Assembly (NCBI GenBank): GCA_017302715.1
Contig: JAFLCD010000001.1
Location: 447,009 to 511,008, forward strand
Direction: 5' to 3'
DNA length: 64,000 nucleotides
DNA from: Deltaproteobacteria bacterium
Lineage (GTDB): Bacteria; Bdellovibrionota; UBA2394
Shown: one piece after another, positions 1 through 8,441 of the stretch
Layout: each line of letters begins with the position of its first letter
Numbering within the stretch: position 1 is the stretch's first letter
The notes under the pieces: generated by a model
The model's input: only the letters and a program-made list of their open reading frames with translations
Database searches by the model: none
Told to the model about the DNA's origin: nothing
Position numbers and translations under genes: made by a program

Positions 1-828
1 GCGGCGGCGAAGCCCGCCACTGCAGCGGCTCCGGCGGCTCCTGTTGAAGAAACGATGGGTATTGTCGCGGACGATGATTTTGAAATTCGCCAAGGTCTCG
101 AAGAAGTCGAATTCTTTAAAGCTCAAGGATTAAAAGATGAAGCTCATGCTTTACTCAAGAGCCTTAAAGAAAAATTTCCTCAGTCGGCACATTGGGGTGG
201 AGACGCAGCTGCCAAAGCTCCAGCGAAATCTGCTGCTAATAACGACAAGGTAAAGCAGAAGAAGCTCGAGATCGAAACTCTTGGAACTAAAGTGAAAATG
301 ACAGTTCAAGAGGATGAGCGAGATGAAAGCGATCATGATTTTTACGATCTGGCTCAAGAACTCGACGCTGAACTTAAAGAAGTTTCGAAATCTCAATCCA
401 CTCCTCCAGCAGAAGTAAAAGATGTTTTTAGCGCTTTCAAAAAAGGTGTAGCCGAGAGCGTGAGCGCGGATGATTTTCAAACCCATTTTGATTTAGGCAT
501 TGCATATCGCGAAATGGGATTATTTGATGATGCTATCGAAGAATTTAAATTGGTGGGCAAAGTGGATGGTCAAAAGGTTTCTTCACTTTATCAAATTGGA
601 TTGAGCCTCGCCGCAAAAGGTGAATTCAAAAAAGCCAAAGAAAGTTTTGATGCTGCTTTGAAAGAGCCTAATCTTGTGGATCAAGAAAAGCTGAGCGTAA
701 CTTTTGAACTCGCTGAAGTTTTATTGAAACTTGAAGACCCGGCCAAAGCAAAAAAACTTTTACAAGAAGTTCAAAAGATCGATCCTGAATTTCGTGAAGT
801 CGCCGATCGCATTCGTCAGATTGGGTAG
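1..828 (+). CDS. TPR-repeat protein, 5' end outside window
   Basis: The reading frame is open from the first base, so the start lies upstream and only the C-terminal 275 residues are visible. They begin with an Ala/Pro-rich linker of low complexity. An acidic/lysine-rich stretch follows, then at least two tetratricopeptide-type helical hairpins near the end (FDLGIAYREMGLFDDAIEEF and a later AEVLLKLEDPAKAKKLL unit). TPRs are protein-protein interaction scaffolds; nothing visible says what the partner is. Linker plus C-terminal TPR block is common in deltaproteobacterial and Bdellovibrio-type motility or envelope scaffolds, but that is only analogy. The gene ends just before a 16-bp palindrome and converges with the lipoprotein gene on the other strand. 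Confidence 0.75.
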   Translation, partial: AAAKPATAAAPAAPVEETMGIVADDDFEIRQGLEEVEFFKAQGLKDEAHALLKSLKEKFPQSAHWGGDAAAKAPAKSAANNDKVKQKKLEIETLGTKVKMTVQEDERDESDHDFYDLAQELDAELKEVSKSQSTPPAEVKDVFSAFKKGVAESVSADDFQTHFDLGIAYREMGLFDDAIEEFKLVGKVDGQKVSSLYQIGLSLAAKGEFKKAKESFDAALKEPNLVDQEKLSVTFELAEVLLKLEDPAKAKKLLQEVQKIDPEFREVADRIRQIG

Positions 829-832
829 CAGA

Positions 833-848
833 TTGGTCCCGGGACCAA
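833..848. repeat. 16-bp perfect palindrome with CCCGGG core
   Basis: TTGGTCCCGGGACCAA is its own reverse complement. It lies in the 22-bp gap between two convergent stop codons. There is no loop and no adjacent T-run, so it is not a classical terminator, though as RNA it could fold between neighbouring copies. A sister palindrome with the same CCCGGG centre lies at 1498-1515. Confidence 0.7.
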
Positions 849-850
849 AG

Positions 851-1351
851 TTACCTAATAGTAAAACTTCGAATTAATTTTCCATTTGAATCTTGGCAGT
901 TTCCGTAATTCGCTGAATCAGTAAGCATTAAGGCGCTATTGATAAAAGTATAGGTTGAAGTTTGCTTATTTCCTGAAGCGGCTTTTTCGATACAGGGATC
1001 TAAAGTATTGCAAGCGGCGGAGCAGGTGATAGCACCTTTGATAATGACAATCGTGTCAGCAGAAAGTTCATCCACGGTGTCATTGGAGAAGCTACTACAA
1101 GTACTTGAATAAATCGTTTCAAGTACAGCTTTGGTGCCGACTAAATTAAGTGTCATCGGAAAATAGTTATAGGCTTCTTGAGCGGCTGCTGATTTAGAGC
1201 CTAAGTTACAAAATGAATCTGTAAAGTCGTAATCGCCATCGATACTAAATGCGAATTTCTTAGAAGTTGCGGCAGTATTTTTATCGCTGCCGCATCCAAT
1301 GGCGATAATTGAAATGATTCCAATGAATAAAAATTTATTTAATTGAGTCAT
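851..1351 (-). CDS. Small lipoprotein of unknown function
   Basis: This 166-residue protein begins MTQLNKFLFIGIISIIAIGCG: a Lys-containing n-region, a hydrophobic core and a lipobox with Cys20. That is the pattern of a type II (lipoprotein) signal peptide, so the mature protein should be lipid-anchored in the cell envelope. The mature part holds several cysteines (for example SACNTLDPC) that could form disulfides after export. I recognise no domain. AAGGGA sits upstream of the ATG as a ribosome binding site. The gene stands alone, convergent with the TPR gene and flanked on both sides by CCCGGG palindromes. Confidence 0.75.
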   Translation of the reverse strand: MTQLNKFLFIGIISIIAIGCGSDKNTAATSKKFAFSIDGDYDFTDSFCNLGSKSAAAQEAYNYFPMTLNLVGTKAVLETIYSSTCSSFSNDTVDELSADTIVIIKGAITCSAACNTLDPCIEKAASGNKQTSTYTFINSALMLTDSANYGNCQDSNGKLIRSFTIR

Positions 1352-1497
1352 ATATTTAATCCCTTATGTAGTGAGTCTTAATTCCTCCATTTTTTAAGCA
1401 AGTTATATGCCAGACTCAACCCAGCTAAGCTCTCTATTTTATTGGTCTTTAGATTATGAAAATTTAGAAATGTGGTGCAAGGATGTCGCAGGATGGA

Positions 1498-1515
1498 TTT
1501 GTGCCCGGGCACAAA
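1498..1515. repeat. 18-bp perfect palindrome with CCCGGG core
   Basis: TTTGTGCCCGGGCACAAA is a perfect palindrome in the gap upstream of the lipoprotein gene. It matches 833-848 in overall design (TT-GT-CCCGGG-AC-AA). Its AAA side overlaps the T-run (read on the minus strand) of the terminator at 1513-1540. Confidence 0.65.
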
Positions 1516-1540
1516 AAAGAGGGCCCCATTCAGGGGCCTC
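1513..1540 (-). terminator. Intrinsic terminator of the 73-residue protein gene
   Basis: Read on the minus strand, GAGGCCCC pairs across a 5-nt loop with GGGGCCCTC (one bulged C) and is followed by six T. It lies 31 bp downstream of the stop codon of the small gene at 1571-1792. Confidence 0.8.
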
Positions 1541-1570
1541 TTCTCTTTTGTTGTTTTAAATCGATTTTAG

Positions 1571-1792
1571 TTATCGATTATATTGATTGGGCGATCGTGG
1601 ATTTTCATCGTCCTTAAATTTTTGACTTGGACTCCATTCACTTTCCGATTTTTTATTTTTTTCAGCATTATTTCTGTCACCAGTGGTTGTGTAATCTGGA
1701 TTTGTGATGAATGGATCATCTTTTTTATTTGTTCGGTCGGATGAAGTTTGATTTTTTTGTTTTTGTTGTTCTTGATTGAGGGTGTTTTTCAT
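1571..1792 (-). CDS. Small, highly hydrophilic (disordered) protein
   Basis: This 73-residue protein is almost entirely Lys, Asn, Ser, Asp, Gln and Pro, with no hydrophobic core, no signal peptide and no Cys. It is predicted to be intrinsically disordered. The gene looks real because a strong ribosome binding site (GAAGGAG, 8 nt from ATG) precedes it and a strong intrinsic terminator follows it. It lies 77 bp downstream of the oxidoreductase gene on the same strand. A second tiny disordered protein (3095-3238) lies on the other side of that oxidoreductase with the same strong signals. Function is unknown. Confidence 0.6.
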   Translation of the reverse strand: MKNTLNQEQQKQKNQTSSDRTNKKDDPFITNPDYTTTGDRNNAEKNKKSESEWSPSQKFKDDENPRSPNQYNR

Positions 1793-1869
1793 TTGCAGGC
1801 TCCTTCTTTTTAAATTACCTACTCAGACTAACTCTCAATTTAAAAAATAAAATCTATCCTAAGTTCTAT

Positions 1870-3000
1870 CTAAGAATGTGGGGGCTCTGCGTGAACAAGC
1901 TCGGCCTTCTCCAGAGGTGGCACTTTAATGCTTTGATTAACGCTAGGTTGATTTTTTTTGGATTCCAAACTTTCTAATCGAATAGGAATATTTCTTTCGG
2001 CAGAGGCATACAAAGCTTGAATAATTTTTACATCTCTTAACCCTTCTTCGCCTGAAGGCTCGACGTCTTTATTTTTTAAAATACAGTCTGAAAAATAAAT
2101 AAGTTCAGGGCCAAACTGATCGCGCTTGCTATATTTTGTTTTAGATTTTTTATCTCCAATTTTTAAAGAATGAGTGATAGCACTTTGCCATTCATACGCA
2201 TTTTCAACCTCGAGGCTGCCTTTAGTGCCTACGATTTTGTATACGGCTTGATCGGCTGAGCCAAAACTCGTAGTAAAAGTGGCCAGTCGATCCTCAGAAA
2301 ATCTGAGAACAGAAATCGTCATCTCATCTATCTTTTTGAATCGGGGATCTTCATTTTTGCTACTCATTGCAAAAACTTCTTCTGGCTCAGCTTGAAATAA
2401 ATTTCTCGCTGCGTTTAAGCAGTAAATTCCTATGTCGTATAAGGTTCCCCCACCCATGTTGATATCCTGTGTACGAATATTGGGAGCTTTAATTTGCATT
2501 GAAAATGTAGATTCAAAATATTTTGGCGCACCGATTTTATTTTTTCTAAGAAGATCTATGGCTTTAAGATTAGCTTCTTCAAAGTGAAGTCGATAAGCAG
2601 TCATTAATTTAATATTATTTTGTTTAGCCATTCTAATCATGCTCTCGCATTCAGCAACGGTGACGGCTAAAGGCTTTTCACAGAGCACATGTATTCCCAA
2701 TCGAGCTGCACGCTCGGTATATTCTCGATGCAGATGATTGGGTAAAGCGATGTAAACCGCGTCGATTTCTCCGCTTTGCAAAATAGCTTCATAGTCGTTG
2801 TAAGTGCCATTGAGCTTAGTTTTGTATTTTCTACTTAATTCTTTTAATTTTTTTTGATCGTCAGAAATTAAACCGACGAGTTGAGAATTTTTCTTTGCAT
2901 TTTTAAATGCAGGCAGAACGGCAGCTTGAGCGATATAACCTAAGCCCACAACCGCGTAACGAATGCTTTTTGATGTAGATTTCATAAGATGAATTTTCAT
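1870..3000 (-). CDS. GFO/IDH/MocA family NAD(P)-dependent oxidoreductase
   Basis: The protein opens with a Rossmann fold (IRYAVVGLGYIAQAAVLPAF), followed by the family's EKP motif (HVLCEKPLAV), in which the Lys binds cofactor and substrate, and then the C-terminal alpha/beta substrate domain with GGGTLYDIGIYCLNAAR. Family members oxidise or reduce sugars, inositols and related polyols. The residues here do not fix the substrate. The ATG at 3000 (MKIHLMKST) was chosen; an ATG at 2985 is equally possible, since neither has a strong ribosome binding site. A longer frame upstream reads through the divergent small gene and was not used. The C-terminal 35 residues look like a disordered tail. Confidence 0.85.
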   Translation of the reverse strand: MKIHLMKSTSKSIRYAVVGLGYIAQAAVLPAFKNAKKNSQLVGLISDDQKKLKELSRKYKTKLNGTYNDYEAILQSGEIDAVYIALPNHLHREYTERAARLGIHVLCEKPLAVTVAECESMIRMAKQNNIKLMTAYRLHFEEANLKAIDLLRKNKIGAPKYFESTFSMQIKAPNIRTQDINMGGGTLYDIGIYCLNAARNLFQAEPEEVFAMSSKNEDPRFKKIDEMTISVLRFSEDRLATFTTSFGSADQAVYKIVGTKGSLEVENAYEWQSAITHSLKIGDKKSKTKYSKRDQFGPELIYFSDCILKNKDVEPSGEEGLRDVKIIQALYASAERNIPIRLESLESKKNQPSVNQSIKVPPLEKAELVHAEPPHS

Positions 3001-3094
3001 CTTTGCAGCTTGGATGTCGTCATACTTTGGTTGGAAGCTTTTAGATTTAAAAACCTCTAAATCGAGATCATTACAACCCCGAAAGGAGCAAAGT

Positions 3095-3238
3095 ATGAAT
3101 ACAAAAAATAGCAACGGTAGCAATGGCAAATCTGGTCGACGACAAGGCTCGCGATCCTCATCTTCAAACTCGCGATCTTCGTCTAGCAACCAATCTAATT
3201 CTGGTAATAAAAACTCTTCGAGAAAATCGAATAGTTAG
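3095..3238 (+). CDS. Tiny Ser/Asn/Arg-rich disordered protein
   Basis: This 47-residue protein is built of Ser, Asn, Gly, Arg and Lys (for example GSRSSSSNSRSSSSN) and has no hydrophobic residues to form a core. The ATG at 3095 was chosen because AAAGGAG sits 6 nt upstream; an earlier in-frame start lacks such a site. A strong terminator starts 10 nt after the stop, so this is a compact single-gene transcription unit. The basic, low-complexity composition would suit nucleic-acid binding or a stress-type disordered protein, but that is speculation. Confidence 0.6.
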   Translation: MNTKNSNGSNGKSGRRQGSRSSSSNSRSSSSNQSNSGNKNSSRKSNS

Positions 3239-3247
3239 TTTAATCAA

Positions 3248-3278
3248 TGGGGTCGGTAATTTAGCCCGACCCCATTTT
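3248..3278 (+). terminator. Intrinsic terminator with GGGGTCGG arm
   Basis: TGGGGTCGG (3248-3256) pairs with CCGACCCCA (3266-3274) and is followed by TTTT. It closes the 47-residue gene and also overlaps the last codons of the convergent membrane protein gene. The GGGGTCGG arm is the same as the outer end of the REP-like element and of the terminator at 43163. Confidence 0.85.
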
Positions 3279-3644
3279 AAACATCGTTACAAATCCGATA
3301 GTTCTTAAAAGAAAAACTAAAATTCCAAGCCATTTGTGAGTTTTTAATCTTAAGGTTCTCTTTCCCCAATACAACATCCATCCAAAATAAATCGTCGGAA
3401 AATAAAATAAAACGGCCATCAACGAAACGGCGATATGTATTTGTTGAACAAAGCCGAGTTTCATATCGATTGTTGTTTGAATGGCATCTCTTTGATACTC
3501 CAAAATGCCGACAATGCTTAAATCGATAAGCATTGCTAGGCTCATCCATCGAATATGCGCTAAACGATTTTTTTTTCGATTCAAAATTCCCATGACCATG
3601 CAAAAATAGGAAAAAGTGGCGATGGCCATATAGGGGGTAAACAT
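3261..3644 (-). CDS. Four-helix membrane protein with conserved-looking histidines
   Basis: This 127-residue protein has four hydrophobic segments, roughly residues 5-22, 32-50, 70-95 and 103-122, joined by short basic loops. Histidines sit near helix ends (RLAHIRW, QQIHIAVS, KTHKWLG). This pattern recalls small haem- or copper-related four-helix families such as DUF420/DUF2306, but I cannot assign it firmly. An overlapping frame at 3277-3648 lacks the hydrophobic periodicity and was rejected. The last residues (MGSG) are encoded inside the shared terminator. The gene is divergent from the pilin-like gene at 3721. Confidence 0.65.
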   Translation of the reverse strand: MFTPYMAIATFSYFCMVMGILNRKKNRLAHIRWMSLAMLIDLSIVGILEYQRDAIQTTIDMKLGFVQQIHIAVSLMAVLFYFPTIYFGWMLYWGKRTLRLKTHKWLGILVFLLRTIGFVTMFKMGSG

Positions 3645-3720
3645 TCAAAGATAAGTTAAACTTTGAATTTTACTTTGGCGAGCTTCTTGGGCTGGTCCAT
3701 AATGGGAGGGCGGAGGCTTC

Positions 3721-6084
3721 ATGACTTTTAAGCGCAAACAAAGTGGATTTACTCTTACAGAAATTTTAATTGGCCTGGGATTGATTTTGATCGTCGGGGG
3801 CTTCGCCGTCTTTGCAGGTATTCGCTTCATGAAGCGAAATGCCGATGTAAAATTTGAAGCGAAGCAATGGGAAGCTGTTCAAACATTTCGAAAGCGCGTT
3901 ACCGGATTACTCGAATCTTCTGTGTATGTTTCAACGCGAGAAACTGACAATCAACTTTTTGGAATTTCAAATACTTCGGGAGCAAACTCAAGCGATATGC
4001 TTCAACTCTATGCGTTTCCTGAAGACAGCACGGGCACATCTTATTCGGTAGTGAGTCAATTTGGATGTAGCAATGGACTTTGTTCTAGTCTGCGCCTGCA
4101 AGATAAAAATAATCCAAATCCCGCACTTCCTTATTTCAATGTGAATCAATTCATTTATCTCGCTTCTCCAGAAGCTACTTACCTTGTTCAAGTGGTGGGC
4201 GGAGGAGGAAACAGCAAAACAGATGTAAAGGTAATGCCGAGCTTGCCTCAATTTGGTGCCGGAATAAAACCAATAGCCGCGCGCGTGGATGTGCAAACCA
4301 TTTATTTGAAACCAAACGGTCGAGCTGCGGATTTAGTAAAAGCAAATGCTACAATTGCTCAAGTCAATGCGCAGAGCTCGTTTCCTGCAGAAATTTTGAT
4401 TCCGTCGGTGGATAGTTTTCAAGTTCTCTATTCTCTCAAACAAAAACGAACTCAAAATCGGCAAGATAGCTGTGCATGCAGCAATGAGATCCAAAATTTT
4501 CGCTGGAAAAACGGCTGGCTTAATCCTGAAGGTACAGCGGCCGACGCATGCAATGCCTGTAACTTTAATAATTTAATGAGAGTGACTTTTGATTTGAAAT
4601 ATTTTGTTCGCGACGATTTGTTGCCTGAGCATACAAAATCAGAAGCTTTTACTTCGGCCCCCACTCGTTTTGATCCTCAGAATTGGGGAAACTTTTCTTC
4701 TCTTAATCTTTCAGGCCCTACGACGGCAGCGGGTGAGTGCGACGATCACTTTGAAAATCGTCGCTGCAAACCGCAATGTACGGCGGAATATATGAAACAC
4801 AATTTTCAATTTGCTGGCGGAATGAAAAGTTCAGATTTTGTTGAAGGCAGTGATTATTGTAACTGCCAAGGTAAGGGATTTAATTTGGCCGAGATTACTC
4901 GGGATGATAGTCGATACGGAGCGTGCTGCAAGTATCGTGATACGTTGACTAGTCGAGCGGGTGCCGATCCAAAAAATACTTCGAGTAATCCTAATCGTTC
5001 GAATGTGGCGGCTCAATGTTCGTTTACTTGGTGTACTGCACCTTCTCGCACCGACAATCCGTGGCTGGGTCTCTGTAACGCAGACACCGTTTGCGGAGGA
5101 GTTTCTTTGGGACGAACTTGCATTTATCAAACCATGCGTCCTGATCTCTGCAATCCAGATGGTGGCAAAGGTGGAACCAGTGGATCGACTTCAGATTTTT
5201 ATCCTCCCAATCCCAATCTTGTAACGCTGACGCAAGTTTCAGATTCTTCGCATCCGCTTCCGATTACCGATGGAAATGGAAAATTTATTTCGGGACAAAC
5301 CGACTTAAAAGGTAATTCTCTCGATGGAAAAATTTTATCTAAAACGGATTCGAACGCTTGCGAGTGTGAACGACAGCTTTATCCAGATGGAGTGACTCGA
5401 ACGATTGCAGTTCCAAGTTCTTATGCAACCGCATTTCCTTCAACAACAGATACAAATTCTACAGCATGGTCCGGAAGTTTTTCTATACCAGGTCATCCGG
5501 CGCGGTGGTCTCCAGGTGGAGGTTCTCCTAATGCAAATGAACTTTTTCTTTATCAACCGGATCCTTATTCTGTTTCGAAGCCGGACGGATGGAGAGTTTG
5601 TTGGGATCAAGTGTGGGATAATCCAAAAACATCAACGGGCTCTACCAATCGTTGTCAATTTCAAGCTGACTCAAGTTCAGGAGAAAACATTATTTCGCCA
5701 AGTTCACCACTCGATCCCGGATATTCATGGAGCGGTGGTGGAGGAATGCCGGGTCAGCGCACAGGAGCTGGCATAAGTGCGAATCAAATATTTATGAATC
5801 GATGTGCAGCGGAGCGAGCGGGTTTACCTCATGATTTGAATGTGAAACTCGATTTCAATGGATTTGATGCAAAAAAATCGCCCACATTCACGACAGATGT
5901 GCCTGGAGGCCGACCGAGCTGTATTAGCCCTGAGCGAGCCGCCGCAAGTCAGGTGAATGTCGATTATTTTTCTAAGCTGCCTTCTCCTATTAATGATTAC
6001 TCGGGTCGCTTGGCGCAAATTCAGTCGGATTGTTCAGGCACAAGCGGTGGTGGCGGCCCAACTCCCGGAAGTGGCGGTTTGTAA
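3721..6084 (+). CDS. Very large Cys-rich type IV pilin-like protein (PilW-type N-terminus)
   Basis: The 787-residue protein begins MTFKRKQSG followed by FTLTEILIGLGLILIVGG. This is a textbook class III (prepilin) leader: cleavage after Gly9, Phe+1, Glu+5 and a hydrophobic helix that packs into a pilus or type II secretion pseudopilus. Most minor pilins are 150-350 residues. Here about 740 residues follow the helix, including a dense cysteine region (around residues 245-275 and 340-470, with CNACN, CNCQG, CCKY) that implies multiple disulfides outside the cell. It ends in a Gly/Pro-rich tail. CGGAGG lies 5 nt before the ATG. The next gene encodes a PilX-like partner. A tip or adhesin-type minor pilin is the likely role (inference). 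Confidence 0.8.
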   Translation: MTFKRKQSGFTLTEILIGLGLILIVGGFAVFAGIRFMKRNADVKFEAKQWEAVQTFRKRVTGLLESSVYVSTRETDNQLFGISNTSGANSSDMLQLYAFPEDSTGTSYSVVSQFGCSNGLCSSLRLQDKNNPNPALPYFNVNQFIYLASPEATYLVQVVGGGGNSKTDVKVMPSLPQFGAGIKPIAARVDVQTIYLKPNGRAADLVKANATIAQVNAQSSFPAEILIPSVDSFQVLYSLKQKRTQNRQDSCACSNEIQNFRWKNGWLNPEGTAADACNACNFNNLMRVTFDLKYFVRDDLLPEHTKSEAFTSAPTRFDPQNWGNFSSLNLSGPTTAAGECDDHFENRRCKPQCTAEYMKHNFQFAGGMKSSDFVEGSDYCNCQGKGFNLAEITRDDSRYGACCKYRDTLTSRAGADPKNTSSNPNRSNVAAQCSFTWCTAPSRTDNPWLGLCNADTVCGGVSLGRTCIYQTMRPDLCNPDGGKGGTSGSTSDFYPPNPNLVTLTQVSDSSHPLPITDGNGKFISGQTDLKGNSLDGKILSKTDSNACECERQLYPDGVTRTIAVPSSYATAFPSTTDTNSTAWSGSFSIPGHPARWSPGGGSPNANELFLYQPDPYSVSKPDGWRVCWDQVWDNPKTSTGSTNRCQFQADSSSGENIISPSSPLDPGYSWSGGGGMPGQRTGAGISANQIFMNRCAAERAGLPHDLNVKLDFNGFDAKKSPTFTTDVPGGRPSCISPERAAASQVNVDYFSKLPSPINDYSGRLAQIQSDCSGTSGGGGPTPGSGGL

Positions 6085-6101
6085 TATATATAGACGGGGG
6101 A

Positions 6102-6130
6102 TGACCTGGCACCTTTTTAACCCCACCCCT
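6102..6130 (-). repeat. REP-like element, half copy a
   Basis: This holds TGACCTGGCACC then TTTTTAACCCCACCCCT, the reverse orientation of the dispersed element found at 18834, 21034 and 45729. It fills the start of the 193-bp gap between the two pilin-like genes. Two small hairpins (GACA/TGTC at 6137-6149 and TGGCA/TGCCA at 6175-6188) lie further down the same gap. Confidence 0.75.
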
Positions 6131-6277
6131 CTTCGCGACAGTTTTTGTCATCTTTGCCTGCAGAGGTTTTCATATGGCATTTTTGCCAGACCCCATTTAT
6201 CTAATGATTTCATTGGCTTAGGTATACTTTTAGCCTGGCATCGAACTTGAAGTACTTCATGGGCAGGGAGTACGACT

Positions 6278-8410
6278 ATGAAGTCCAATTATTCTAAACA
6301 AGGTAACTCACTCGTTTTCGTTTTAATTTTTATCGCAATTCTTTCTATCGGAATGGCGTCGATTTTAAAGCATTCGTCGGGACAACGATCAACCGCAAAT
6401 GCTTCACACGATCAAGTCATTGCAAAGCAAGCGGCGAGCGAAGGACTTCAAATTGTAAAAAAACAAGTCGTCGATAGCATTCGATATTTTTCTGAAATGA
6501 AATTAACCAATGCGACTTCTGTTCAAAAAGCTTTTGCCGATTACGCAAACAACTACTCGGATAAATTTATTACTCACGACACCGACGAAGATTATCCTGC
6601 AGTTCCTTCAAGCTTTATCGATTTTGCAAGATCAGGTGGATTTCAAAGTACAGAATTAAAACCACAGTGGACGTCTGACAATATTACTTACAAATTTTCT
6701 GTGCGCTGCTTAAAAGACGAATCCAATCGTGGCGGAAACTCTGTAAAAAATCCAAGCGCTGCTTACTTTAGAGGTGATATCGACGGATGTCCGATGGATG
6801 CACTTGGAATGAAAGCTTTGCCTTCTGATAATATTGCTATCTCCGAATATTATCGAACAAAATGGTCTTCGACTCCGACCTCAGCCAATGGTTCGTGGCC
6901 AAGTGGAAAAACGGCTTACGACAACTGGGTAAAATTACCTAAACGAATTGAAATCGTTGTGAGCGCGAGAAAAGATAATAGCATTTCGACGATTCGAGAA
7001 ATTGCAACGATCGAACCTGTGATGTTGAATGATTATGCTTTTGCTTTAGGAAAAATTAATAACCCAGATCCTAAAAAACCTTTTACACTTTTTGGAAATC
7101 AATTTTTTGGTCGCGTACATTTTGATGTGGATCCTTCGACTCTTTCTCAAACATCTGACGGTCAGCCTTATCGTATTCGACTTAATGCAGAGACAGATGG
7201 ATTTGCATTTTATAGACCTTTCACTGCGGTTGGTGGACTTCATGTCGACGCGATTGATTCTCTTACCGATGCGAATGTGGCTCCTTATGTAGGAAATTCA
7301 GATAACAAAATTGAATTCTTTGCCGGATACGACACTTCAGCTCCCGCGATTAATATTCCTGATCAAATTAAAAATTCTGTAGCCGCCGCTCAAAAAATTC
7401 CTGATTCAGACAGTCATTTAAGATTTCAAAATCCAAAATGTTCACTCGAAGTAAAATCGGGTGCTTCTCCTAAAGCTCAAGTGAATTGTCCCGCCACTTC
7501 TGATCTTGCAGCAGTGAATAAACAAATCGATTTGTCTGCTTACAGCGCGACTTCTTTAGTTTTCGACAATTCTGTGACGGTGAAACAAAGTTTGATTAAA
7601 ACTCCTATCGCTGTCTATTCAGCGGGCGATATTGTTTTTGCAGGTGTTGTCGCTTACGATGCGGCCACAAATCCTGCTCAAGCGGGTAGAGTATTTATTC
7701 CTTCACTCAATAAAAACGCGACTCCTGACAACGTGGTTCACCCTCTTGATATCGCGGCTTCAGGAAATATGGGACCAATTGGGATGCCTGCACTTCATCA
7801 AAATCACGCTGCCTTAGCTCAGTGGGTGGCGAACGGAGATATTTCTATCGATGCGACTCAAGCTATTCCGATGAATCCACTTGCTCTTGATGAATATGGA
7901 AATGGCAGTGCCTTTGAAATGCCGAATGCCGGAGATAAAACTCTTTTGGCAGGCCAAAAAGTAAATGCGAATGATGGTCGTATGATGTTGATCGACGGAA
8001 AAATTCAAGCTGCTGGAAAATTTAATGTCATTACAGATCCAAACAAGACATTTGACGATGCACATAATTTAGACTCTGCAAAAAACTTTGGAGATTTAGT
8101 GATGCGCGGAGGAGTAACGGTTGGAGAAATCACTCAATTTAAAAGATCCTATACAGGTGGCAACTGCACGGAGTACGGCGGATGCTTTCAAGGTTTTGGG
8201 AAAGTAGATTCATGGTTTGATAATCGCTCTGACTTTAGCTCTAAATTTTCGAATCAGGCGCAATTACTCGGTCAATTAAACTGGTCCACCATTTCATATG
8301 AAAATTTTGAAAGCGGTAGTTTATTTGGTCGCGTCTCTGGAGATCTTGTCGCTGCGAATACAGATGAAGATATGCCAGCCGATGGCGGAGAATTTGTCGT
8401 TCATCATTGA
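6278..8410 (+). CDS. Large PilX-like pilus assembly protein
   Basis: This 710-residue protein starts MKSNYSKQG followed by NSLVFVLIFIAILSIGMASIL. It has a short basic leader ending in Gly and a single hydrophobic helix without Glu+5. That is typical of PilX/GspK-type minor pilins, which sit at the tip complex. The helix is followed by the usual ASHDQVIAKQAASEGLQ helix of PilX relatives. The remaining ~640 residues are a large extracellular region with few cysteines (clusters near CSLEV and NCTEYGGC). It is 193 bp downstream of the other giant pilin-like gene on the same strand, and the two probably assemble together. Typical PilX proteins are under 250 residues, so the extra region is unusual. 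Confidence 0.75.
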   Translation: MKSNYSKQGNSLVFVLIFIAILSIGMASILKHSSGQRSTANASHDQVIAKQAASEGLQIVKKQVVDSIRYFSEMKLTNATSVQKAFADYANNYSDKFITHDTDEDYPAVPSSFIDFARSGGFQSTELKPQWTSDNITYKFSVRCLKDESNRGGNSVKNPSAAYFRGDIDGCPMDALGMKALPSDNIAISEYYRTKWSSTPTSANGSWPSGKTAYDNWVKLPKRIEIVVSARKDNSISTIREIATIEPVMLNDYAFALGKINNPDPKKPFTLFGNQFFGRVHFDVDPSTLSQTSDGQPYRIRLNAETDGFAFYRPFTAVGGLHVDAIDSLTDANVAPYVGNSDNKIEFFAGYDTSAPAINIPDQIKNSVAAAQKIPDSDSHLRFQNPKCSLEVKSGASPKAQVNCPATSDLAAVNKQIDLSAYSATSLVFDNSVTVKQSLIKTPIAVYSAGDIVFAGVVAYDAATNPAQAGRVFIPSLNKNATPDNVVHPLDIAASGNMGPIGMPALHQNHAALAQWVANGDISIDATQAIPMNPLALDEYGNGSAFEMPNAGDKTLLAGQKVNANDGRMMLIDGKIQAAGKFNVITDPNKTFDDAHNLDSAKNFGDLVMRGGVTVGEITQFKRSYTGGNCTEYGGCFQGFGKVDSWFDNRSDFSSKFSNQAQLLGQLNWSTISYENFESGSLFGRVSGDLVAANTDEDMPADGGEFVVHH

Positions 8411-8441
8411 TCCTAAGAAAAAAATTCATTAAGCCTAGTTC

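Noticed and set aside
3014-3094. Longer start for the 47-residue disordered protein
   Set aside because: It lacks a ribosome binding site and runs into the divergent oxidoreductase start; the ATG at 3095 has a strong one.
3001-3189. N-terminal extension of the GFO/IDH/MocA oxidoreductase
   Set aside because: The extension is low-complexity sequence antisense to the small gene at 3095 and the family begins at the Rossmann motif.
3277-3648. Overlapping minus-strand frame in the membrane protein region
   Set aside because: It has no hydrophobic helices or family pattern, unlike the 3261-3644 frame.
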